Assembly (NCBI GenBank): GCA_038117225.1
Contig: JAYOFM010000015.1
Location: 1 to 40,667 of the forward strand
Direction: 5' to 3'
Length of the DNA: 40,667 bases
Source of the DNA: JAYOFM01 sp038117225
GTDB taxonomy: Bacteria; Pseudomonadota; Alphaproteobacteria; Rhodospirillales; Casp-alpha2
The notes beneath the pieces were generated by a model. The model ran no database searches. It had not been told where the DNA came from and saw only the letters and a list, made by a program, of their open reading frames with translations. The first letter of the stretch is position 1; each line of letters opens with the position of its first letter. This document shows positions 35,756 through 40,667 of the stretch, piece after piece. Both the position numbers and the translations under genes were made by a program.

Positions 35756-36963
35756 GCGAAATCGCGCCGCACCGCCTGCTCGGCCCGCGCATCGCCATGC
35801 TGGCTGCGGCGCACCTGTTCGGCACCGCCGGTTATCTGGCGGTGATGGCGATGGGGCCGGTGATCCGTGACGACATGGGCATCACGGCGGCGCAGTTTGG
35901 CTTCTTCCTGTCGGCGTTCTTCGCCGCCCAGGGCATCGCGGCGATCCCATCGGGATTACTGTCCGACAGGCTTGGCATCGGATTGACACTGGTCATCGCC
36001 ATGGCGCTATTGGCGTTCGGTTATGGGTTGTTTGCCATCGCCGAGAGTTTCGCCGCCGCCGTCGCCGCCATGTTCGTTGCCGGGCTTGGATATTCGCTGG
36101 TCAACCCGGCGACGGCGATGGGCGTGTTGACCTGGTTCGCCGTCGACCGGCGTGTCACCGCCATGGGACTGAAGCAGCTGGGCGTGCCGCTCGGCGGCCT
36201 GATCGGCGCCAGTGCCGGGGCCTTGGCCGCGTGGTTCGATTGGCGTCCAATTCTTGCAATCATCGTTGTCGGCGTGGTGGCGACAAGCCTCGCCTGGCTG
36301 TCCCTGGCGCGGCGGCCCAATTGGACGGGCGCCAGCATTCGCGGCATCGGGCTGGATCTGAAAAGCGTCTTCGCCCATCGTCAATTGCGTGCCATGGGGT
36401 GCGCCTGTGTCTGTTTCAACGCCGGCCAGTCGGCCATGTTTTCCTATCTGGCGTTGTTTCTGCGTGACGCCTGTGCCGCCAACCAGCCGTTCGCCGGGCT
36501 CGCCGTCGCCGTCGCCCAGGGCACCAGCGCGGTCGGTCGGATCGGTTGGAGCTATCTCACCGACACATTCTTCCGCGGCCGCCGCAAGACCGTTGTGGTA
36601 CCGCTGACCGTCGCCGGCGCGGTGGCGTTCGCGGCAGCGGCCCTGGTTGGGCCGGGAACGGCCAGAGGGGTACTGTTGTTGTTGGTTCTCGCCATGGGCG
36701 GCAGCATCGCCGCCTACGTCGCCATCGTGCTGGCGATGACGGCCGAGGCGGTGCCGACCCGATTGACCGGCGCCGCCATCGGTTTCAATGGGGTAGCATT
36801 CTCCATCGGCGGCACCATTGGTCCACCGTTGTTCGGACTCGTGCTTGATCATGCCGGCAGCTACGGCATGGCATGGCTGACCCTGGGTGCCGTACTGTTG
36901 GCTGGCGCCGGCATCCTGGCGTTCGGATACCGCGAGCGACCGCCCCCTACTGCAGAACCGTAA
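35752..36963 (+). CDS. MFS transporter, second of a paralogous pair
   Basis: A 403-aa, 12-helix MFS protein closely resembling its upstream neighbour: FGTAGYLAVMAMGPVIRD, GLLSDRLGIGLTLV in loop 2-3, NPATAMGVLTWF, and TAMGLKQLGVPLGG in the same positions. The ATGA overlap gives coupled translation. Two adjacent, related permeases suggest either a heteromeric pair or two carriers with different substrates or directions. Its 3' end overlaps the stop of the convergent monooxygenase gene by 17 bp. Confidence 0.9.
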   Translation: MSEIAPHRLLGPRIAMLAAAHLFGTAGYLAVMAMGPVIRDDMGITAAQFGFFLSAFFAAQGIAAIPSGLLSDRLGIGLTLVIAMALLAFGYGLFAIAESFAAAVAAMFVAGLGYSLVNPATAMGVLTWFAVDRRVTAMGLKQLGVPLGGLIGASAGALAAWFDWRPILAIIVVGVVATSLAWLSLARRPNWTGASIRGIGLDLKSVFAHRQLRAMGCACVCFNAGQSAMFSYLALFLRDACAANQPFAGLAVAVAQGTSAVGRIGWSYLTDTFFRGRRKTVVVPLTVAGAVAFAAAALVGPGTARGVLLLLVLAMGGSIAAYVAIVLAMTAEAVPTRLTGAAIGFNGVAFSIGGTIGPPLFGLVLDHAGSYGMAWLTLGAVLLAGAGILAFGYRERPPPTAEP

Positions 36964-37240
36964 GCGGCTGAATGGCGCGGTCGACCACCATGTCGGCGGT
37001 CAGCTCGCGGAATTTCTTGTAGTGGGGATATTCCCGGTGGGCATCAAGCGCCGCCGCGTTGGTGTAGACCTCGAAAAAGTGGAAGGTATCGGGATCGCCT
37101 TCCGTGTTCATGACACGGAACATGTGGCAATCGGGTTCCTCGCGGACCGCCGCGGTGGCGTTCTCCAGGATGATATCCTTGAACTGGGTACCCATGCCGG
37201 GCTTCACTTTGACGGTGACGAAGATGGCGAACTTGCTCAA
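36947..37240 (-). CDS. ABM-domain putative quinol monooxygenase
   Basis: A 97-residue antibiotic-biosynthesis-monooxygenase (YgiN/LsrG-like) ferredoxin-fold protein: FAIFVTVKVKPGMGTQF, CHMFRVMN, FEVYTNAAALDAHREYPHY. Usually a homodimeric cofactor-free enzyme or degradative helper. The start is TTG at 37240, with a perfect AGGAGG 9 nt upstream on the minus strand. Earlier in-frame ATGs lack support and their extension is not family-like. The last 17 bp overlap the 3' end of the MFS gene on the other strand. Confidence 0.78.
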   Translation of the reverse strand: MSKFAIFVTVKVKPGMGTQFKDIILENATAAVREEPDCHMFRVMNTEGDPDTFHFFEVYTNAAALDAHREYPHYKKFRELTADMVVDRAIQPLTVLQ

Positions 37241-37374
37241 CGGTGGGATCCTCCTGTGGGCGTAAATCAAATACCGTGAAGTTGGTGACGCACCATAGCC
37301 GGCATGGACGGCCTTAAGAAGAGTGCTTATTGTGAGGCGCCGACCGGCCATGATCGTGAGAGGGACGCCCTGCC

Positions 37375-37872
37375 ATGAATAACGAAACAGAGGACATCGT
37401 CCGCACCGCCGATGTCTGCGACGCACATCCGGAAGCCCGGGTCTGCGAAACCGAATTCACCGATTATGCCGGCCGGGACGATTTTCACGGCGAGGTCGTC
37501 ACCTTCGCCACCTACGAGGACAACAAGGGCATTCGAGAAATTCTCGCGGGTGGCGGGCTCGGCAAGGTGTTGGTGGTCGATGGGCGTGGTTCCCGGCGCC
37601 GTGCCCTCTGCGGCGGCAACATAGCCGCCGAGGCCGCGCAGTTCGGTTGGGAGGGGCTGATCTTCAACGGTTGCATCCGCGACCAGCACGAATTCGAGGA
37701 TCTGAACATCGGCGTCAAGGCGATCGGTACCACGCCCATGCGGCCGCGGACGGACGGCATCGGTCTTGAAGGCGTGACCGTGAATTTTGGCAACATCATC
37801 ATAGAGCCCGGCGAATATGTTTACGCCGACGCCGACGGCGTCATCGTACTCGCGGAACCGGATCACGGCTGA
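37375..37872 (+). CDS. RraA-family protein
   Basis: A 165-aa RraA-like protein: TADVCDAHPEARVCE near the N-terminus, VLVVDGRGSRRRALCGGNIA, GCIRDQHEFEDLNIGVKAIG, and YADADGVIVL at the end. The family includes the E. coli RNase E inhibitor RraA and 4-hydroxy-4-methyl-2-oxoglutarate/oxaloacetate aldolases. The Arg-Asp pair in GCIRD is present, but the residue 21 before the Arg is Gly, not the Asp of the aldolase motif as I recall it, which favours the RraA type. Its neighbour, an FMN 2-hydroxyacid oxidase 22 bp downstream, suggests a metabolic role, so the function stays open. Confidence 0.8.
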   Translation: MNNETEDIVRTADVCDAHPEARVCETEFTDYAGRDDFHGEVVTFATYEDNKGIREILAGGGLGKVLVVDGRGSRRRALCGGNIAAEAAQFGWEGLIFNGCIRDQHEFEDLNIGVKAIGTTPMRPRTDGIGLEGVTVNFGNIIIEPGEYVYADADGVIVLAEPDHG

Positions 37873-37894
37873 ACGAAGCGGGGAGGAGGGGACG

Positions 37895-39013
37895 ATGGAC
37901 GATCACGCGGCATCCGCTGACATGTCGGCGGACGAGGTGGCGGAGCGCTTCCAGTGCCTGCACGAATTCCATAAGGAAGCGAAGGCGACGCTGGGCCCCA
38001 ACGAATGGGACTATCTGGCCGGCGCCGCTGAAACCGAAACCACGCACAAGCGCAACAGGCTGGCCATCGACACCATCGCCTTCCGGCCCCGGGTGCTACG
38101 CGATGTGCTGGACCTCGACACGCATACTGATTTTCTCGGCCGCGACCTGCGCCTGCCGGTCATCCTCGCCCCGATCGGATCGTTGCAGGATTTCCATCCC
38201 GGCGGCGGAGCAACGGCGGCGGCCGCCGCCGGCGATTTCGGCTGCGCTCACATGGTCAGCTCGGTATCCAAGCCGGGCCTGGAAAAGACCGCCGAGGCGG
38301 CACCCGACGCCGCCCGCATTTTTCAACTCTATGTGCGCGGTGACGCGGACTGGGTCGATGACCACGTCCGGCGGGCCATCGATCAGGGCTATGTCGCGTT
38401 CTGCTATACCGTTGATCTTGACCACTATTCCCGGCGCGAGCGGGATCTTGCCAAGCGCTACAAATCGACCGCCCGGCAGACCGTGGCGCAGGGCGAACAG
38501 TACCAGGCCAAGTTTACCTGGGACGATGTCTCCCGCCTGAAGGACAAGTTCGATATTCCGGTCATCCTGAAGGGCATCGCAACGGCCGAGGACGCGGCCA
38601 TCGCCGTCGAGCGCGGTGTCGATGTGGTTTATGTGTCGAACCACGGCGGCCGGCAGTTGGACCATAGCCGTGGCAGCTTCGACGTTTTACCCGAAGTGGT
38701 CGAAGCCTGCGCCGGCAGGGCGAAGATCGTCGTCGATGGCTGCGTTCTGCGCGGGTCGGACATCGTCAAGGCAATGGCCATGGGTGCCGATGCCGTCGGC
38801 ATCGGTCGCTTGCAGGCGCTCGCTCTGGCCGCCGCCGGGCGGCCGGGCATCGTGCGCATGCTGGAACTGCTGGAAATCGAGGTGCGGACGGCGCTGGCCT
38901 TGCTCGGTGTTACCCGCTTCGACCAACTCGACGTCTCGTACCTGCACCCGGCAGCAGCCGTGGTCGAACCGCGGGCCTTCAGCGCCTTCCCGTTGCTTGA
39001 CGAGGGATACTGA
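37895..39013 (+). CDS. FMN-dependent 2-hydroxyacid oxidase/dehydrogenase
   Basis: A 372-aa TIM-barrel flavoenzyme of the glycolate oxidase/lactate dehydrogenase family. LAPIGSLQDFHPGG, the TVDLDHYSRRERD Arg-containing segment, VILKGIATAEDA with the FMN lysine, and the catalytic SNHGGRQLDHSRGS with H250 are all present. It oxidises an L-2-hydroxy acid to the 2-oxo acid. The start ATG 37895 follows a strong GGAGGAGGGG. The frame is open to 37817, but that part overlaps the RraA gene and is not used. It lies 22 bp after RraA and is likely co-transcribed. Confidence 0.9.
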   Translation: MDDHAASADMSADEVAERFQCLHEFHKEAKATLGPNEWDYLAGAAETETTHKRNRLAIDTIAFRPRVLRDVLDLDTHTDFLGRDLRLPVILAPIGSLQDFHPGGGATAAAAAGDFGCAHMVSSVSKPGLEKTAEAAPDAARIFQLYVRGDADWVDDHVRRAIDQGYVAFCYTVDLDHYSRRERDLAKRYKSTARQTVAQGEQYQAKFTWDDVSRLKDKFDIPVILKGIATAEDAAIAVERGVDVVYVSNHGGRQLDHSRGSFDVLPEVVEACAGRAKIVVDGCVLRGSDIVKAMAMGADAVGIGRLQALALAAAGRPGIVRMLELLEIEVRTALALLGVTRFDQLDVSYLHPAAAVVEPRAFSAFPLLDEGY

Positions 39014-39020
39014 GCGGCGA

Positions 39021-39860
39021 TCAATCGGGAAGCGCCGCGTCGATGGCGCGGCCGACGACAACGAGCTGCGGGATCACCACCAGGAACGCGTCGAGGGTGC
39101 GCATCAGCGTATCGGCATCATCGACAGGCGCTGGCGCCGTCACGCGTCGCCCGGCACGGTCGGCGACGTCGCCGACCGCCGGCTGCAAGCGGGTGCGTAG
39201 GCGTTCCGTTGCAGGGTCGACCGCGCCGGAATCGAATTCGCGCTGCAACGGCGTGGCGATCGCCAGCATCAACGGTGGCCACAGCGCCAGATGGCGATAC
39301 AGCGTCGGGACGACGCGGCTGCCGGTATCCGGCACGCCGCTGGCGAGACGCAACACGGCATCGCGCACATCCGGCGCCAGGGCATCCACGTCGGCCGGCG
39401 CGGGCATGGTGGCGACCGCCGGTGGCGGCGCCATCGTCGCCGACCGTTGATTCGGTGCGTCGCCGGTAATTGTCGACGGGTTTACGAGCAGCTCACGGAT
39501 GGCGCCGATGAGGACGAAGTTGACCGTGTTCATGCTGTCGTAGCTTGCCAGCATACTGGCGACCAGCGCCCGATCCGCATCATTGATGCCGAGATCGTTC
39601 CATAAGCTCGCTGGCAACGATGCCATGATGAAGCCCGGTGTTGCGTCGACCGTCTTGAGCAACGCCGGTTGCAGCGATCGTTCTTCCAGTTCCGGGCCGA
39701 CCGCCTGCCAGCACCAATCCAATAGCCGGGGGAATGTTGCCAGGTGTCGAAAGATAAGTGCTGGCGAGCCGCTGCCGCTCCATAGCATCAGCTTGGCATA
39801 GACATTGGCGACCGTGCCCTCGGCCTCGGCGAGCGGGACCTCGGGCAGACTGCTCCTCAT
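39021..39860 (-). CDS. DehI-like protein (group I haloacid dehalogenase fold)
   Basis: A 279-aa helical protein resembling the DehI/halocarboxylic-acid dehydrogenase-type family, which consists of two repeats. The first is near VYAKLMLWSGSGSPALIFRH with ATFPRLLDWCWQAV, the second near VVPTLYRHLALWPPLML. DehI-type enzymes hydrolyse 2-haloalkanoates to 2-hydroxy acids by direct attack of water, but many relatives are uncharacterised, and I did not verify the catalytic Asp and Asn. The centre has a Pro/Ala-rich linker. It overlaps the upstream dehydrogenase stop by 4 bp (ATGA), so the two are coupled. Confidence 0.55.
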   Translation of the reverse strand: MRSSLPEVPLAEAEGTVANVYAKLMLWSGSGSPALIFRHLATFPRLLDWCWQAVGPELEERSLQPALLKTVDATPGFIMASLPASLWNDLGINDADRALVASMLASYDSMNTVNFVLIGAIRELLVNPSTITGDAPNQRSATMAPPPAVATMPAPADVDALAPDVRDAVLRLASGVPDTGSRVVPTLYRHLALWPPLMLAIATPLQREFDSGAVDPATERLRTRLQPAVGDVADRAGRRVTAPAPVDDADTLMRTLDAFLVVIPQLVVVGRAIDAALPD

Positions 39861-40667
39861 TCGGGTTTGCCGACCTCGCCATCGCGAATGAATTCATAGA
39901 CCCGGGTGAAATCGCCATCCGGGTCTATGTCGCAGAGGCCCTGCCAGATTTCGCCGACGGCGCCGGCCACCGAGGCGGGCGTGCCGGCGTCACGGGCGTT
40001 GGCGAGAAACAACTGCACGTCCTTGTTCAGCAACTTGGTATAGAAGCCGGCGTCATAGGTGCCGGTGAGGATGCGCTTCGGGAATTTATCACTGACAGCC
40101 GTATTTTGCCCCGACGATACGTGGACCACGTCGAGCATTGTCTTCATGTCGATACCCTGGGACACGCCGTAAAGAATGGCCTCGGTGGTCGCCGCCATGG
40201 CGGTCGCCGACAGGAAGTTATTGAGCAGTTTGACCGTCTGCCCCTGACCGGGTTCGGTGCCCACATGAAAGGGATTCTTGGCGAATGCCTTGAGCAGATC
40301 GAAATGGCGGTCGAACTGGTCCTTCGGTCCCGCCCACATGAGCGAGATGGTCGCCGCCTTGGCGCCGGCGGCGCCGCCGCTGACCGGTGCGTCGATATAT
40401 AGCACACCGGCGGCCTGAAGGATCGCCGCCGCTTCGCGTGAAGCCGTCGGCCCGACGGTGGACAGGTCGACGACGACGCTGACATTTTTTTCCGGCGCCG
40501 CCGCGATTTCCTTGGCCACGGCGATGGACGCCGCGCCATCCGGCACTGACAGAAATACCGTTTCCGCCGCCGCAACCACGTTGGCGGTGGAGCCGGCGGC
40601 GGTGGCGCCACTGGGCATGCGTTCCTGCGTGCCGGCGGCGTCGAAGCAATGCATGGCGTAGCCGGCG
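39857..40667 (-). CDS. 3-hydroxyisobutyrate dehydrogenase-like oxidoreductase, 5' partial
   Basis: An NAD(P)-dependent beta-hydroxyacid dehydrogenase lacking its N-terminus because the frame runs off the window. The visible part begins in beta-2 of the Rossmann fold (GYAMHCFDAAGT). DAPVSGGAAGAKAATISLMW is the substrate loop, and GQTVKLLNNFLSATAMAATTEA carries the catalytic lysine. It probably reduces or oxidises a 3-hydroxy acid such as tartronate semialdehyde, 3-hydroxyisobutyrate or similar. The ATG at 40654 is internal. Its stop overlaps the DehI-like start by 4 bp. Confidence 0.85.
   Translation of the reverse strand, partial: AGYAMHCFDAAGTQERMPSGATAAGSTANVVAAAETVFLSVPDGAASIAVAKEIAAAPEKNVSVVVDLSTVGPTASREAAAILQAAGVLYIDAPVSGGAAGAKAATISLMWAGPKDQFDRHFDLLKAFAKNPFHVGTEPGQGQTVKLLNNFLSATAMAATTEAILYGVSQGIDMKTMLDVVHVSSGQNTAVSDKFPKRILTGTYDAGFYTKLLNKDVQLFLANARDAGTPASVAGAVGEIWQGLCDIDPDGDFTRVYEFIRDGEVGKPE

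Overview
The window is GC-rich, densely coding chromosomal DNA of an alphaproteobacterium, most likely a Rhodospirillales-like or uncultured marine lineage. Three things point there: the order cpoB-tilS-ftsH-folP-glmM, a C4-pathway 5-aminolevulinate synthase (hemA), and small DUF1127 and XRE proteins of kinds common in that class. I see no rRNA, tRNA, CRISPR array, insertion sequence or prophage gene. Taxonomy is inferred from gene content only.

Layout. 1-7.7 kb is a core block on the + strand: a cpoB fragment, tilS, ftsH, folP, glmM and thiD. It is interrupted between folP and glmM by two minus-strand genes for tiny secreted Lys-rich proteins that are paralogues of each other. 7.8-15.4 kb is mixed: a secreted protein, a MocR-type regulator divergent from a DUF1127 gene, an EamA exporter coupled to a threonine-dehydratase-like enzyme, a cupin dioxygenase-like protein, a MetE-like methyltransferase and a beta-CASP metallo-hydrolase. 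15.7-18.9 kb is a + strand run: AlaX, a tartrate/D-malate dehydrogenase-like enzyme, a PhzF protein and a GNAT acetyltransferase. 19.0-21.2 kb encodes two exported proteins, one a lipoprotein with TPR, SHOCT-like and SPOR parts. 21.2-28.3 kb is minus-strand: CoA-transferase plus thiolase, a lipoprotein, a sugar/LPS set (GT9, DUF6165, ManC) and an enoyl-CoA hydratase. 28.4-30.1 kb has an XRE regulator convergent with hemA, and hemA carries an FNR/FixK-like box upstream.

30.3-40.7 kb is the most accessory-looking part. Five tightly packed + strand genes encode an NDP-forming acyl-CoA synthetase, an alkaline-phosphatase-fold hydrolase, an NMT1/THI5-like binding protein without a signal peptide, and two paralogous MFS transporters. 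An ABM monooxygenase, an RraA-like protein, an FMN 2-hydroxyacid oxidase, a DehI-like protein and a 3-hydroxyisobutyrate-dehydrogenase-like enzyme follow. Together they look like an uptake and breakdown module for a small organic (possibly phosphorylated, phosphonate, halogenated or hydroxy) acid. The substrate is not readable from sequence.

The best candidates for something undescribed are the paired CX11C miniproteins, the 30.3-40 kb module, and the apparently leaderless mocR promoter overlapping palindromic sites.
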